Assembly (NCBI GenBank): GCA_903927465.1
Contig: CAIYMY010000171.1
Location: 1-40,301, forward strand
Direction of reading: 5' to 3'
DNA: 40,301 nt
Origin: an uncultured Rhodospirillales bacterium
GTDB lineage: Bacteria; Pseudomonadota; Alphaproteobacteria; Acetobacterales; Acetobacteraceae
Shown: positions 7,991-17,227 of the stretch, one piece after another
How positions within the stretch are numbered: the stretch's first letter is position 1
How the letters are laid out: the number at the start of each line of letters is the position of its first letter
Translations under genes and position numbers: made by a program
The notes under the pieces: generated by a model
The model's input: the letters and a program-made list of their open reading frames with translations, nothing else
What the model was told of the DNA's origin: nothing
The model's database searches: none

Positions 7991-8809
7991 TCATTCAAGA
8001 CCTGGTGCGAACTTCCCGATCCATTCTGTCTGCCAACAGCAGACAAGATCATTGATGCTTGCATGCCGTACCAGATGCTCATGAAGGAAATGGTGCATGC
8101 GTACTGCCTTACCGATGCGGCGGAGTTTCCCGGAAGGTGTGACCCAGAAGACAAAGGGAAAATTGTCGAGCAGAAATTCCACAAAGGTTCTAGGATTCAA
8201 GTTCCGGAAGGCAATCAGACACCAGGAATTCATCTCGAGGAAAACGACTGGCCGATAGTGTCCCAGGGTGGATTTGGCACCAGCCAGAACATCAATCTCA
8301 AACCCTTCCGTATCAATCTTGATAAGATCAATCTTGCCCGCCCCCGCAGCCTCTAGAGCGGAATCCAGCGTGATCATCTGTACGGGATCAGTGGGAGAGG
8401 CCCCGTTGCTGATGTGCCGATTGGTGACGATGTGCTTGCCGGCAGAGAAAGTCTCCCCGGCGTGGAGGAAAACTTGTTCCGTTGCGGCACCAACCGCCTG
8501 GTCGGTTATGCTCACATTCCGAAACCCAGAAGCGGCAATGGTCGCAGACAGACAGGCGCAGGTGCGTTTTGCAGGTTCAAAGGCATAGACCTTCCCGGCC
8601 GGTACGTGCCTGGCCATGACAAGGCTGGAGAGGCCGAGATTCGCGCCAACATCGCAGGCCTCGGAAGTGGGGCTCAGGATTGCGGCGCAAAGCTCGGCGA
8701 GCGCTGCCTGTTGCGCCAAAGCGTCCTTCAAGTTCAGGAAAGATATGTCGTCAGGATAGCCAGCCACGCGGTGCCGGGTACCGAATACGTCAAATTCCTG
8801 CCAATCCAT
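7991..8809 (-). CDS. FkbM-family SAM-dependent methyltransferase
   Basis: 272-residue protein with the class I methyltransferase motif CDVGANLG (residues ~52-59), the acidic segment VYAFEPAKRT that follows in FkbM proteins, and the family signature IKIDTEGFEIDVLAGA near residue 163. FkbM enzymes O-methylate sugars, polyketides or other small molecules; the substrate here is unknown. I start it at ATG 8809 because a strong GAGGAGG ribosome site lies 4 nt upstream; an ATG 51 nt further up has none. It stands alone, divergent from tkt, and there is no polysaccharide cluster around it. A broken relative lies just downstream at 7317-7612, so the gene is part of a duplicated, possibly transferred, segment. 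Confidence 0.88.
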   Translation of the reverse strand: MDWQEFDVFGTRHRVAGYPDDISFLNLKDALAQQAALAELCAAILSPTSEACDVGANLGLSSLVMARHVPAGKVYAFEPAKRTCACLSATIAASGFRNVSITDQAVGAATEQVFLHAGETFSAGKHIVTNRHISNGASPTDPVQMITLDSALEAAGAGKIDLIKIDTEGFEIDVLAGAKSTLGHYRPVVFLEMNSWCLIAFRNLNPRTFVEFLLDNFPFVFWVTPSGKLRRIGKAVRMHHFLHEHLVRHASINDLVCCWQTEWIGKFAPGLE

Positions 8810-8953
8810 CAAACCTCCTCGTTTCCAATAGGATTGTTGTGGAGGATAGATGGAGCTCATGTTCCCAGCAAATAGTCTTGTGCGGGTTTACCGAGCAGCG
8901 GTGGATTCAAAGGCCTGGGAGACGAAGAGGGTAGCTTTGCCCCCCCGCCCCGG

Positions 8954-8982
8954 TTGCCTGAGCCGGCCCCGCGCCCTATAGC
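8954..8982 (+). promoter_or_regulatory. Candidate sigma-70-type promoter of the tkt-gap-pgk operon
   Basis: TTGCCT (8954-8959), 17-base spacer, TATAGC (8977-8982), about 40 bases before the GTG start of tkt. The same arrangement survives in the remnant leader at 7686-7714 although the surrounding sequence has diverged, which is mild support for it being functional. Confidence 0.45.
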
Positions 8983-9021
8983 GCCCAGGGTCTAGTCACA
9001 GCCATTAAGGTTCCCCCACAC

Positions 9022-11061
9022 GTGGCCACCATTGCCGCCCCCGACGCGCCCAACCCCGCGCTCGCCGCCCAGGCGGCCATTCTTGGTCGCCCGCTGGATG
9101 ATCCTCGCCGCATGGCCAATGCCATTCGCGCGCTGGCGATTGATGGGGTGGAGCAAGCCAAATCCGGCCATCCCGGCATGCCGATGGGCATGGCCGACGC
9201 CGCGACCGCGCTTTTTGCTGGTTTTTTGAAGTATGACGCGGCTGACCCGCGCTGGCCGGATCGGGACCGCTTTGTCCTTTCCGCCGGCCATGGGTCCATG
9301 CTGCTTTATGCACTGCTGCATCTGACCGGCCATGAAGGCATGGGGACGGATGAGCTGAGGCGCTTCCGCCAGTTGCATTCCCCCGCCGCGGGCCATCCGG
9401 AATTCGGCGAGCATCCCGGGATCGAGACCACCACCGGCCCGCTCGGCCAGGGGATTTCCACCGCGGTCGGCATGGCGATGGCAGAACGCATGATGGCGGC
9501 GCGTTTTGGTGCCTCGCTCGTGGATCACCGCACCTGGGTCATCGCCTCGGATGGGGACCTTCAGGAAGGCATCTCCCATGAAGCGGCCGCGTTGGCGGGC
9601 CATTACGGGCTTTCCAAGCTGACCGTGCTTTGGGACGACAATCATATCTCGATTGATGGCGACACCGCGCTGTCATTTTCGGAAGATGTGCTGAAGCGCT
9701 TCCAGGCCTATGGCTGGGCCGTGCGGCGCGTTGATGGGCATGATGCGGGCGAATTGGCCGCCGCCATGGCCTGGGCCATGCGTAACCGCAAACCGACATT
9801 GATCGCTTGCCGGACCATCATTGGCCTCGGCGCACCGACCAAGGCGGGGACGGCGGGCAGCCATGGCTCGCCTTTGGGTGCCGCTGAAGCTGCCGCCGCC
9901 AAGCAGGCGCTCGGCTGGACTTCGGCGCCCTTTGAAGTGCCGGCTGATATCAAGGCGCTTTGGGAAAGCGCCGGGCGGCGCGGCGCCGGCGCGCGGCGTT
10001 CCTGGCTGAAGCGCATCGCCAAGCACCCGCAGCGTGCGGAATTTGAACGCGCGATGGCCGGCCGCCTGCCGGAAGCCTGGAATGAGGCGCTGTCCGCGCT
10101 GCGCACTCAAATCGCGACCGATAAGCCAAAGCTCGCAACCCGCGTTTCCAGCCAGAAGGCGCTGGAAGCCCTGGTGCCTTCAGTGCTGGAAATGGTTGGC
10201 GGTTCGGCGGACCTCACGGGGTCCAATAACACCAACGTGAAGGGCGTGCCGGCGATTACGCCAAGCAATTTCAGCGGTCGCTTCGTGCAGTGGGGTGTGC
10301 GTGAACATGGCATGGCGGCAGCCATGAATGGCATGGCGCTGCATGGCGGCATCATCCCCTATAGCGGCACCTTTCTGGTCTTTGGCGATTACCTCCGCCC
10401 CGCCGTGCGGCTTGCGGCACTGATGCGCCAGCGCGTTATTCATGTGCTGACGCATGATTCGATTGGCCTTGGCGAAGATGGCCCGACGCATCAGCCGGTG
10501 GAGCACCTCGCTTCCTTCCGCGCCATGCCAAATGTCCATGTGTTCCGCCCGGCGGATGCGATGGAGACAGCGGAATGCTGGGAATTGGCGCTGCGCCGCG
10601 CCGATGGGCCTTCCCTGCTGGCGCTGTCCCGCCAAAACCTGCCGACGCTGCGCACCGATACGGCCGAGAATCGCTCAGCCCGCGGTGGTTATGTGCTGGC
10701 GGAAGCCGATGGCGCGCGCCAAGCGACGCTGATCGCGACCGGCAGCGAGGTTTCGCTCGCCATGACAGCGCGTGAGACGTTGCAGGCAGCAGGTATTGCA
10801 ACCGCTGTGGTGTCTCTGCCGTGTTGGGAATTATTCGCGGCGCAGGATGATGCCTATCGCGGCGGTGTTTTGGGCAGCGCGCCGCGTTTTGGGATTGAAG
10901 CCGCAATTGGCTTTGGCTGGGAACGCTGGCTTGGTACGGATGGTGTTTTCATTGGCATGTCGGGCTTCGGTGCCTCGGCGCCTGCCGATGATTTGTTCAA
11001 GCATTTCGGCATCACGCCGGATGCGGTGGTTGAAGCCGTGCGCAGGCGGCTTGCTGTCTGA
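9022..11061 (+). CDS. tkt: Transketolase
   Basis: 679-residue thiamine diphosphate enzyme of the non-oxidative pentose phosphate pathway, moving two-carbon units between ketose and aldose phosphates. Hallmarks seen: [20 protein letters not shown], the TPP/Mg-binding [13 protein letters not shown] followed by [10 protein letters not shown], the pyrimidine-domain segments [12 protein letters not shown] and [32 protein letters not shown], and the C-terminal domain with ATGSEV. GTG 9022 is the best start: an AAGG lies ~12 nt upstream, the N-terminus has normal length before MANAIRALA, and the GTG codon is kept in the remnant leader. It heads tkt-gap-pgk, with 29 nt to gap, a common alphaproteobacterial glycolytic operon. 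Confidence 0.97.
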   Translation: MATIAAPDAPNPALAAQAAILGRPLDDPRRMANAIRALAIDGVEQAKSGHPGMPMGMADAATALFAGFLKYDAADPRWPDRDRFVLSAGHGSMLLYALLHLTGHEGMGTDELRRFRQLHSPAAGHPEFGEHPGIETTTGPLGQGISTAVGMAMAERMMAARFGASLVDHRTWVIASDGDLQEGISHEAAALAGHYGLSKLTVLWDDNHISIDGDTALSFSEDVLKRFQAYGWAVRRVDGHDAGELAAAMAWAMRNRKPTLIACRTIIGLGAPTKAGTAGSHGSPLGAAEAAAAKQALGWTSAPFEVPADIKALWESAGRRGAGARRSWLKRIAKHPQRAEFERAMAGRLPEAWNEALSALRTQIATDKPKLATRVSSQKALEALVPSVLEMVGGSADLTGSNNTNVKGVPAITPSNFSGRFVQWGVREHGMAAAMNGMALHGGIIPYSGTFLVFGDYLRPAVRLAALMRQRVIHVLTHDSIGLGEDGPTHQPVEHLASFRAMPNVHVFRPADAMETAECWELALRRADGPSLLALSRQNLPTLRTDTAENRSARGGYVLAEADGARQATLIATGSEVSLAMTARETLQAAGIATAVVSLPCWELFAAQDDAYRGGVLGSAPRFGIEAAIGFGWERWLGTDGVFIGMSGFGASAPADDLFKHFGITPDAVVEAVRRRLAV

Positions 11062-11090
11062 TTTCGGTTATTTCGGGGAAGGAAAATATC

Positions 11091-12107
11091 ATGGCCGTAA
11101 AGGTTGCCATTAATGGGTTTGGGCGCATCGGGCGCCTGGTGCTACGCGCGATGATTGAAAGTAATCGCCGCGATGTGGAATGTGTTGCGATCAATGATCT
11201 GGGTAGCGTGGAAGCCAATGCTCATCTGTTCCGTTATGACAGTGTGCATGGCCGCTTCCCCGGTGAGGTTGCGGTGGATGGCAATAAGATCATCATCACC
11301 GCCAATGGCCGAATTTATGCGCCGATTATCGTGAGCGCTGAGCGTGATCCGACCAAAGTGCCCTTCCAGGGCGTTGATGTCGCCATGGAATGCACCGGCA
11401 TTTTCACGAGCAAGGAAAAGGCTTCCGCGCTGATCACGGCAGGCGCGCGTAAGGTGGTGATCTCCGCCCCTGGCGATGATGCGGATGCCACCATTGTCTA
11501 TGGCGTCAATCACAAGACGCTGACGAAAGACATGACGGTGATTTCCAATGCGTCCTGCACTACCAATTGCCTGGCGCCGGTGGCTAAGGTGCTGCATGAG
11601 AATTTCGGCATTCTGCGCGGCTATATGCTGACGATCCACGCCTATACGGGTGATCAGAACACCGTGGATACGTTGCACAAGGATCTGCATCGTGCCCGCG
11701 CCGCGGCGGTCTCCGCGATCCCGACCTCGACCGGCGCAGCCAAGGCTGTGGGCCTGGTGATGCCGGAATTGAAGGGCAAGCTGGATGGCACGGCCATTCG
11801 TATCCCGACGCCCAATGTCTCGCTCGTGTCGCTTGACTTCGTGCCCGCCAAGGAAGGTGTGACGAAGGAGGCTGTGAATGCGGCGATGAAGGCGGCGGCT
11901 GAAGGCGAATTGAAGGGCATTCTTGGCTATAATACCGAACCGCTGGTCAGCATTGATTTCAACCACAACCCGGCTTCTTCCACCTTTGATGCGACGCAGA
12001 CTCAGGTGGTGGATGGCGGGTTGGTGCGCGTGCTGTCCTGGTATGACAATGAATGGGGTTTTTCGAACCGCATGAGTGATACTGCGGCGTTGTTCGGTTC
12101 TCTTTAG
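11091..12107 (+). CDS. gap: Glyceraldehyde-3-phosphate dehydrogenase, type I
   Basis: 338-residue enzyme converting glyceraldehyde 3-phosphate, phosphate and NAD(P)+ to 1,3-bisphosphoglycerate. N-terminal Rossmann motif INGFGRIGR (7-15), catalytic C156 in SNASCTTNC, general base H183 in [10 protein letters not shown], and the C-terminal [10 protein letters not shown] are all present. AIND in the second strand suggests NAD preference (D at position 36 region). ATG 11091 follows an AAGGAAA ribosome site. It lies between tkt and pgk; a palindromic repeat follows directly after its stop and might weaken or stabilise the transcript before pgk. Confidence 0.97.
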   Translation: MAVKVAINGFGRIGRLVLRAMIESNRRDVECVAINDLGSVEANAHLFRYDSVHGRFPGEVAVDGNKIIITANGRIYAPIIVSAERDPTKVPFQGVDVAMECTGIFTSKEKASALITAGARKVVISAPGDDADATIVYGVNHKTLTKDMTVISNASCTTNCLAPVAKVLHENFGILRGYMLTIHAYTGDQNTVDTLHKDLHRARAAAVSAIPTSTGAAKAVGLVMPELKGKLDGTAIRIPTPNVSLVSLDFVPAKEGVTKEAVNAAMKAAAEGELKGILGYNTEPLVSIDFNHNPASSTFDATQTQVVDGGLVRVLSWYDNEWGFSNRMSDTAALFGSL

Positions 12108-12116
12108 TGTTTGGTC

Positions 12117-12160
12117 GCATTTTCCGAGTCGCCAAGTGATTCCACTTGGCTTGAAAATGC
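12117..12160. repeat. Palindromic intergenic repeat, best-preserved copy
   Basis: A 44-base near-perfect double palindrome: outer arms GCATTTTC (12117-12124) and GAAAATGC (12153-12160), inner arms GCCAAGTG (12131-12138) and CACTTGGC (12143-12150), a 4-base ATTC loop, and unequal unpaired parts (6 bases on the left, 2 on the right). It begins 9 nt after the gap stop and lies within the tkt-gap-pgk operon. Related copies are at 7270-7313 (opposite orientation) and 21551-21590. It behaves like a REP-type element; there is no T-run, so it is not a classic terminator. Confidence 0.85.
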
Positions 12161-12223
12161 TCCGATCCCACATTCCGGGGCAGCGCGGCCACGCGCTTCC
12201 CCACCCCTGCCCGAGGTTCCATC

Positions 12224-13411
12224 ATGGCTTTCAAGACGATTGATGCGCTGCCCGCCAAGGGTCAGCGCGTATTGCTGCGCGCCGATTTGAATGTGCCGGT
12301 GAAGGATGGCCGCATCACGGATCGTACCCGCATCGAACGGCTTTGCCCGACCATCGCGGAATTGGCGCAAAAGGGTGCGCGCGTGGTGGTGCTGAGCCAT
12401 TTTGATCGGCCCAAGGGCAAGCGCGTGCCGGAAATGTCGTTGAAGCCCATGCAGGAGGCCTTGGCTGCGGCGCTGAACCGCCCTGTCGCCTGGTGTGATG
12501 ATTGCGTGGGTGAAGCGGCGGAAGCCGCAGTGGCGGCTTTGGCTGATGGTGATGTGTTGCTGCTGGAAAACACGCGCTTTCATCCCGGCGAGGAAAAGAA
12601 TGACCCTGCCATGGCGGCAGCACTCGCCAAGCTTGGCGATGCTTTCGTGAATGATGCTTTTTCGGCAGCGCATCGCGCCCATGCCAGCACAGAAGGCGTC
12701 GCGCGGCTGCTGCCGGCCTATGCCGGGCGGCTGATGGAAGTGGAATTGAAGGCGCTGGATGCGGCGCTCGGTAATCCCGCACGGCCGGTGGTGGCCATTG
12801 TGGGTGGCGCCAAGGTTTCGACCAAGTTGGAATTGCTGGGCAATCTTTGCAGCAAGGTGGATGTGTTGGTGATTGGCGGCGCCATGGCCAATACCTTCCT
12901 GGCCGCGCAAGGCCATGGCATGGGTAAATCCCTGCAAGAAGCCGAAATGCACGAAACGGCGCGCCAGATCCTGGAACAGGCCAAGGCAGCGAATTGCGAA
13001 ATCCTCCTGCCGGTTGACCTGGTGGTGGCCGAGGAATTCCGCGCCAATCCGCCAACCCGCACCGTGGGGGTGGATCGCGTACCGGCAAACATGATGGCGC
13101 TGGATGTCGGCCCGGACACTGAGGCAGCTTTGGAAGCGCGGCTCCGCACCGCTTCCACCCTGGTGTGGAATGGCCCGCTCGGCGCCTTTGAAACGGTGCC
13201 TTTTGACGCAGCAACGGTGGCGGCGGCGCAAACCGTGGCAGCGCTGACGCAATCCGGCGCGCTGAAATCCATCGCGGGTGGCGGTGATACTGTGGCCGCA
13301 CTGCGCCACGCCGGCGTGCTGGAACGCATGAGCTATGTCTCAACCGCCGGCGGCGCCTTCCTGGAATGGCTGGAAGGCAAGGAATTGCCGGGGGTCGCCG
13401 CGCTGGGTTGA
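12224..13411 (+). CDS. pgk: Phosphoglycerate kinase
   Basis: 395-residue glycolytic kinase that makes ATP from 1,3-bisphosphoglycerate. Seen: [11 protein letters not shown] (substrate-binding R and N), the SHFxRPKGK loop (here SHFDRPKGK, Asp where Gly is usual), [50 protein letters not shown] and the nucleotide-loop [12 protein letters not shown] 12224 has a GAGG ribosome site 8 nt upstream. It is the third gene of tkt-gap-pgk; the 116-nt gap after gap holds the palindromic repeat. No fba gene follows, unlike in many relatives; the next gene belongs to an unrelated oxidoreductase cluster. Confidence 0.97.
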   Translation: MAFKTIDALPAKGQRVLLRADLNVPVKDGRITDRTRIERLCPTIAELAQKGARVVVLSHFDRPKGKRVPEMSLKPMQEALAAALNRPVAWCDDCVGEAAEAAVAALADGDVLLLENTRFHPGEEKNDPAMAAALAKLGDAFVNDAFSAAHRAHASTEGVARLLPAYAGRLMEVELKALDAALGNPARPVVAIVGGAKVSTKLELLGNLCSKVDVLVIGGAMANTFLAAQGHGMGKSLQEAEMHETARQILEQAKAANCEILLPVDLVVAEEFRANPPTRTVGVDRVPANMMALDVGPDTEAALEARLRTASTLVWNGPLGAFETVPFDAATVAAAQTVAALTQSGALKSIAGGGDTVAALRHAGVLERMSYVSTAGGAFLEWLEGKELPGVAALG

Positions 13412-13457
13412 GTACAACGTAAGAGTAGGTTGACGCTGCCCGCCAAGGTGCAAAACT

Positions 13458-13480
13458 GTTCCTATTCAAAGGGTAGGAAC
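13458..13480 (+). promoter_or_regulatory. Inverted repeat over the ribosome site of the flavin monooxygenase gene
   Basis: GTTCCTA (13458-13464) and TAGGAAC (13474-13480) form a perfect 7-bp inverted repeat with a 9-base loop. The right arm contains the TAGGAA ribosome site of the gene starting at ATG 13486, so folding of the mRNA would hide it; as DNA it could also be a regulator operator. A TTGACG hexamer at 13430-13435 lies upstream, but I see no convincing -10 box at the right distance. Confidence 0.45.
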
Positions 13481-13485
13481 AAGCC

Positions 13486-14844
13486 ATGCGGCAAATGCAT
13501 CTTGTCGGCTTCATGCAGGCGCAAAACTGCACGAATTACGCCAGTTCCTGGCGGCACCCTCAGTCGCGCACGGATTTCCTGACGGCGGATTTCTTCCAGG
13601 AAATCGGCCGCATCCTTGAAGCCGGAAAATTCGATATGGGCTTCTTCGATGACCGGCTTTCCATGCCCGATCGTTATGGCAGCGACCATCACCACACGGT
13701 GGAACATGGCATTCGCTGCGTGAAACTGGACCCGGTGGTGACGCTCACCATGATGGCCGCTGTCACATCACGCCTTGGCCTGGGTTCCACCGCCTCCACC
13801 ACCTATTATGAACCCTTCCATGTGGCGCGCGCCATGCAGACGTTGGATCTGATGAGTGCGGGGCGCGCGGCCTGGAATATCGTGACATCCCTGAATGATG
13901 GCGAAGCGGCCAATATGGGCCATGACGAAATGATGGAACATGATCGGCGCTATGACCGCGCCGATGAATTTGTAGAAATCGTGCTGGGCCATTGGGATGC
14001 CTGGGAAGATGATGCGCTGATTATTGATAAAACTACAGGCCGTTTCGGCGATGGCAATAAGGTGCATCGGCTGGATTATCGCGGCAAATTCCTGAAATCG
14101 CGCGGCCCCTTCACCGTGCCGCGCAGCCCGCAAGGCCGCCCGGTGCTGATCCAGGCAGGCAGTAGCGGGCGCGGCAAAAGTTTTTCTGCGCGCTGGGCGG
14201 AATTGGTTTTCGTCGCCTATCATGATGTGGCTTCTGGTGCGCGCGAATATGCCGAATTCAAGCACATGATCGCCGCTGCCGGGCGCAATCCGGATCATGT
14301 GAAAGTGGCGACCTTGATCTCCCCTATTTGTGCCGCCACCAAAGCCGAAGCGGAAGACAGGGCCGCGCTGATTGCCAGCCTGCCACTTGAAATTGATGCG
14401 CTGTCGCTGCTGTCAGAAGCGTTGAATTTCGATTTCGCGACCAAGGGCATGGATGAGCCCTTCAGCGATGAAGAAATGGCCGGCATGCAAGGGCTGCAAG
14501 CCATTCGGGATCGTGTGGTGAGAAATACCGGCAAGAAGAACCCAACCGTGCGGGAATTCATCACCGGCAGTGGCAGGGGCCGACCCAATATGAATATGGT
14601 GGGCGGCCCCAAGGAAATCGCCGACAAGATGGAAGAATGGTTCACCAAGCCGGCTTGCGATGGCTTTGTGGTGGCGGCGACCTATGTGCCGGATGGCTAC
14701 CGCGATTTCGTGACGCATGTGGTGCCGGAACTCCAGCGCCGGGGGTTGTTCCGGAAGGAATATACTGGGCCGACATTGCGCGACCATCTGGGCCTGGCGA
14801 AATCCACCATCGGGGATTGGCGGCCGGCCAGCGCTGCCGAATAG
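13486..14844 (+). CDS. LLM-class flavin-dependent monooxygenase (NtaA/SnaA/DszA family)
   Basis: 452-residue bacterial-luciferase-like enzyme using FMNH2 delivered by a separate reductase to oxygenate a small substrate. Family features: opening HLVGFMQ, the long FFDDRLSMPDRYG insertion, the barrel strands TSRLGLGSTASTTYYEPFHVAR, the AWNIVTS motif, GKFLKSRGPFTVPRSPQGRP and the GSSGRGKSFSARWAE phosphate-binding segment. Members degrade nitrilotriacetate, EDTA or dibenzothiophene sulfone, but many have unknown substrates. ATG 13486 has a TAGGAA site. It is followed by a zinc dehydrogenase and an Old Yellow Enzyme relative on the same strand, suggesting a catabolic set. No dedicated flavin reductase gene of the usual small type is adjacent. 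Confidence 0.9.
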   Translation: MRQMHLVGFMQAQNCTNYASSWRHPQSRTDFLTADFFQEIGRILEAGKFDMGFFDDRLSMPDRYGSDHHHTVEHGIRCVKLDPVVTLTMMAAVTSRLGLGSTASTTYYEPFHVARAMQTLDLMSAGRAAWNIVTSLNDGEAANMGHDEMMEHDRRYDRADEFVEIVLGHWDAWEDDALIIDKTTGRFGDGNKVHRLDYRGKFLKSRGPFTVPRSPQGRPVLIQAGSSGRGKSFSARWAELVFVAYHDVASGAREYAEFKHMIAAAGRNPDHVKVATLISPICAATKAEAEDRAALIASLPLEIDALSLLSEALNFDFATKGMDEPFSDEEMAGMQGLQAIRDRVVRNTGKKNPTVREFITGSGRGRPNMNMVGGPKEIADKMEEWFTKPACDGFVVAATYVPDGYRDFVTHVVPELQRRGLFRKEYTGPTLRDHLGLAKSTIGDWRPASAAE

Positions 14845-14854
14845 GCGTTGATTT

Positions 14855-14908
14855 TTCCGGCAGGCCTGCGCCATCCTGCACCAAAGGCAGGGCATAACCT
14901 CGCCGGAA
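14855..14908 (+). promoter_or_regulatory. Nested inverted repeats between monooxygenase and dehydrogenase genes
   Basis: TTCCGGC (14855-14861) pairs with GCCGGAA (14902-14908), and inside it CCTGC (14865-14869) can pair with GCAGG (14887-14891). Together they fill most of the 82-nt gap just before the AGGAAGG ribosome site of the next gene. A run of T lies on the left side only, so this is not a normal terminator for the upstream gene. Role uncertain. Confidence 0.3.
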
Positions 14909-14926
14909 CAATAGGAAGGAACCACC

Positions 14927-16009
14927 ATGCGCGCCGCGATATTCCGCAAAGGCAATTTTGTGCTGGGCGATGTGCCGGACCCGCAGCTCCAGCCCGGCCA
15001 GGTGCTGGTGCGTACGAAATCCTGCGGCATTTGCGGCACGGATTTGCACGCGGCGCGCTTCACGCGCGAATTCGTCTCCCTCGCGCAGCGCAGCGGTGGG
15101 CGCTGGAATATGGATACCGAACGCGATGTGGTCTTCGGCCATGAATTCGTGGGCGAGGTTGTGGCGAATGGTCCGGGTACGGAAGGCAAATTCAAGCCGG
15201 GGCAATTGGTCACTTCCATGCCGCTCACCATCGCCGGTTCAACAATATTGGGCATGGGCTACAACCCGGATGTGCCGGGCGGCTTTGCCGAATATATGCC
15301 GCTTGCGGAACGCATGTTGTTGCCGCTGCCCGCCGCGATGGAACCGGACCACGCCGCGCTGACAGAACCCATGGCGGTAGGCATTCATGCGGTGGAACAT
15401 TTCGGCGTGAATAATGCCGAAGTGCCGCTGGTGATTGGCTGCGGCCCGATCGGGCTTGCGACCATCGCGGCGCTCAAGCTGCATGGCCATGCGCCGATCA
15501 TTGCGGCGGATTTCTCGGCAGGGCGGCGCGCTTTGGCCAAGAAAATGGGTGCGGATATCGTCATCGACCCTGCGGTTGAATCGCCCTACCAGGCTTTGGA
15601 ACGCGCCATTACGCCGGATGGCTTTGACGCCAGCCGCTACGCTGCACTTTTCGGCCTCGGCCCCAAGCGCCGCCCCGCCGTGCTGTTTGAATGCGTGGGC
15701 ATCCCCGGCGTGCTGGCTGCCATGATGGAAGGCGCGCCGACTGGGGCGCGCATCATCGTGGTTGGTGTCTGCATGGAACCCGATGGGATCGAACCCTTCT
15801 TCGGCATTGTAAAGCAATTATCGCTGCATTTTGTGCTGGCCTATAATGCGCAGGAATTCGCGGCCACGCTCGGCCATATCGGCGCCGGCCGACTAGATGT
15901 GCGGCCACTGATCACCGGGCGGATAGGCCTGGCCGAGGTCGGGCAGGCCTTCAAGGACCTCGCCAGCCCAGAAACGCACGCGAAGATTTTGGTGGAGCCG
16001 TGGCGCTGA
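14927..16009 (+). CDS. Zinc-dependent medium-chain alcohol dehydrogenase
   Basis: 360-residue MDR-superfamily oxidoreductase. The catalytic-zinc motifs are visible: CGICGTDLH (C36 region) and GHEFVGEV; the coenzyme domain has VIGCGPIGLATIA. The four-cysteine structural zinc lobe of classical alcohol dehydrogenases is absent; instead there is a segment RSGGRWNMDTERD before GHEF. ATG 14927 follows a strong AGGAAGG site. Substrate is unknown; the location between a flavin monooxygenase and an Old Yellow Enzyme relative suggests oxidation of an alcohol or diol in the same pathway. Family assignment is firm, substrate not. Confidence 0.9.
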   Translation: MRAAIFRKGNFVLGDVPDPQLQPGQVLVRTKSCGICGTDLHAARFTREFVSLAQRSGGRWNMDTERDVVFGHEFVGEVVANGPGTEGKFKPGQLVTSMPLTIAGSTILGMGYNPDVPGGFAEYMPLAERMLLPLPAAMEPDHAALTEPMAVGIHAVEHFGVNNAEVPLVIGCGPIGLATIAALKLHGHAPIIAADFSAGRRALAKKMGADIVIDPAVESPYQALERAITPDGFDASRYAALFGLGPKRRPAVLFECVGIPGVLAAMMEGAPTGARIIVVGVCMEPDGIEPFFGIVKQLSLHFVLAYNAQEFAATLGHIGAGRLDVRPLITGRIGLAEVGQAFKDLASPETHAKILVEPWR

Positions 16010-16060
16010 AATCGCTGTCCTGAAACTACCGCTTTGCTTAGCCATTCAGGTATCATTGCC

Positions 16061-17227
16061 ATGCCCGATCTTTTCTCCCCCTTCACGCTCAAGGATGTCA
16101 CGCTGCGCAATCGGCTCGTGATGTCGCCAATGACCATGTATCGTGCGACTGATGGCAAAATGAGTGACTTCCATCTGATGCTGCTCGGCTCTCGCGCCGC
16201 TGGCGGTTTTGGTCTGGTTTTCCCTGAGCAATTGGCCATCACACCAGATGGACGCACCGGCACAAGCTGCGCCGGTATTTATGATGATGATCAGATCGAG
16301 GGTCTGTCGCGCATCACGGCCATGATCAAGGATATGGGCGCGGTGGCGGCGGCGCAGCTTGGCCATACCGGGCGCAAGGGCAGCGAGAAAAAACCCTGGC
16401 ATGGCAAGCAGCAATTGCCCGCCGATCATGCGGATGGCTGGCAGGTGCGCGCGCCATCAGCCCTTCCTTATGGCGGACGCTATATCTACCCGGTGCATGA
16501 ACTCAGCATCGCGGAAATTAAGGCGCTGCATCAAAGCTATGCTGATGCCGCGCGCCGCGCCTTGGCGGCTGGGTTTGAATGGCTGGAATTGCATTTCGCC
16601 CATGGTTATCTGGGCGCGAGTTTTCTTTCCCCCATCGCCAATCAACGAAGCGATGCCTATGGCGGCAGCCTGGAAAACCGGATGCGCTTTCATCTGGAAG
16701 CGATTGATGCGGTGCGTGAGGTCTGGCCGGAAAACCTGCCGCTGACGATGCGGCTTGGCTGCGATGATTTCAACGAAGCCGGCACGCAGTTTGAAGACGC
16801 CATCGTGGCAGTGCGCGCCATGAAGCGGCACGGATTGGATTTTGCGGATCTCAGCCTTGGCATGAATACGGATGAAACCCAGAACCTGCCCTATACCGAA
16901 CCAGGCTTCATGGTGGGGCGCGCCAATCGCATCCGCCAGGAAGTGGGCATTCCGGTGGGCGTCAGTTGGAATCTGGGCATACCCGCCATTGCCGATAGCG
17001 TCATCCGTCAGGAATTGGTTGATCTGGTCTTTCTGGGCCGGCCGGCCCTGGCCAATCCGCATTGGCCCTTATGGGCAGCACGGGAATTGGCCCATCAAGA
17101 CCCGTTTTCGCTATTGCCGGAAGACTGGTCCTGGTGGCTGCGCAACCGGCCTGGTTCGCCCAATTCGCATGGCCTGCCGGCCCCCTCCGCCACGCCCACA
17201 GCGGTACTAAACTTCGGCAAAGGGTGA
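16061..17227 (+). CDS. NADH:flavin oxidoreductase, Old Yellow Enzyme family
   Basis: 388-residue FMN TIM-barrel enzyme of the YqjM-like group, reducing activated C=C bonds. Seen: LFSPFTLKDVTLRNRLVMSP at the N-terminus, QLGHTGRKG, the substrate-binding His pair in LHFAHGYLGASFLSP, the NQRSDAYGGSLENR segment and a late FLGRPALANPHWP phosphate-binding region. I start at ATG 16061, the conserved N-terminal residue position; a start 27 nt earlier has no support. Ribosome site is weak (CAGGT). It closes the three-gene oxidoreductase group. The 127 nt after it, before cydD, are A/T-richer and probably hold the cydDC promoter, but I could not identify a confident FNR-type or sigma-70 site. Confidence 0.9.
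   Translation: MPDLFSPFTLKDVTLRNRLVMSPMTMYRATDGKMSDFHLMLLGSRAAGGFGLVFPEQLAITPDGRTGTSCAGIYDDDQIEGLSRITAMIKDMGAVAAAQLGHTGRKGSEKKPWHGKQQLPADHADGWQVRAPSALPYGGRYIYPVHELSIAEIKALHQSYADAARRALAAGFEWLELHFAHGYLGASFLSPIANQRSDAYGGSLENRMRFHLEAIDAVREVWPENLPLTMRLGCDDFNEAGTQFEDAIVAVRAMKRHGLDFADLSLGMNTDETQNLPYTEPGFMVGRANRIRQEVGIPVGVSWNLGIPAIADSVIRQELVDLVFLGRPALANPHWPLWAARELAHQDPFSLLPEDWSWWLRNRPGSPNSHGLPAPSATPTAVLNFGKG

Noticed and set aside
12104-13309. Long minus-strand frame opposite pgk
   Set aside because: Shadow of pgk codon bias; composition rich in His, Arg and Gln, no recognisable domain.
12224-13411. fba gene expected after pgk
   Set aside because: No aldolase gene follows; the next gene is a flavin monooxygenase with its own leader.
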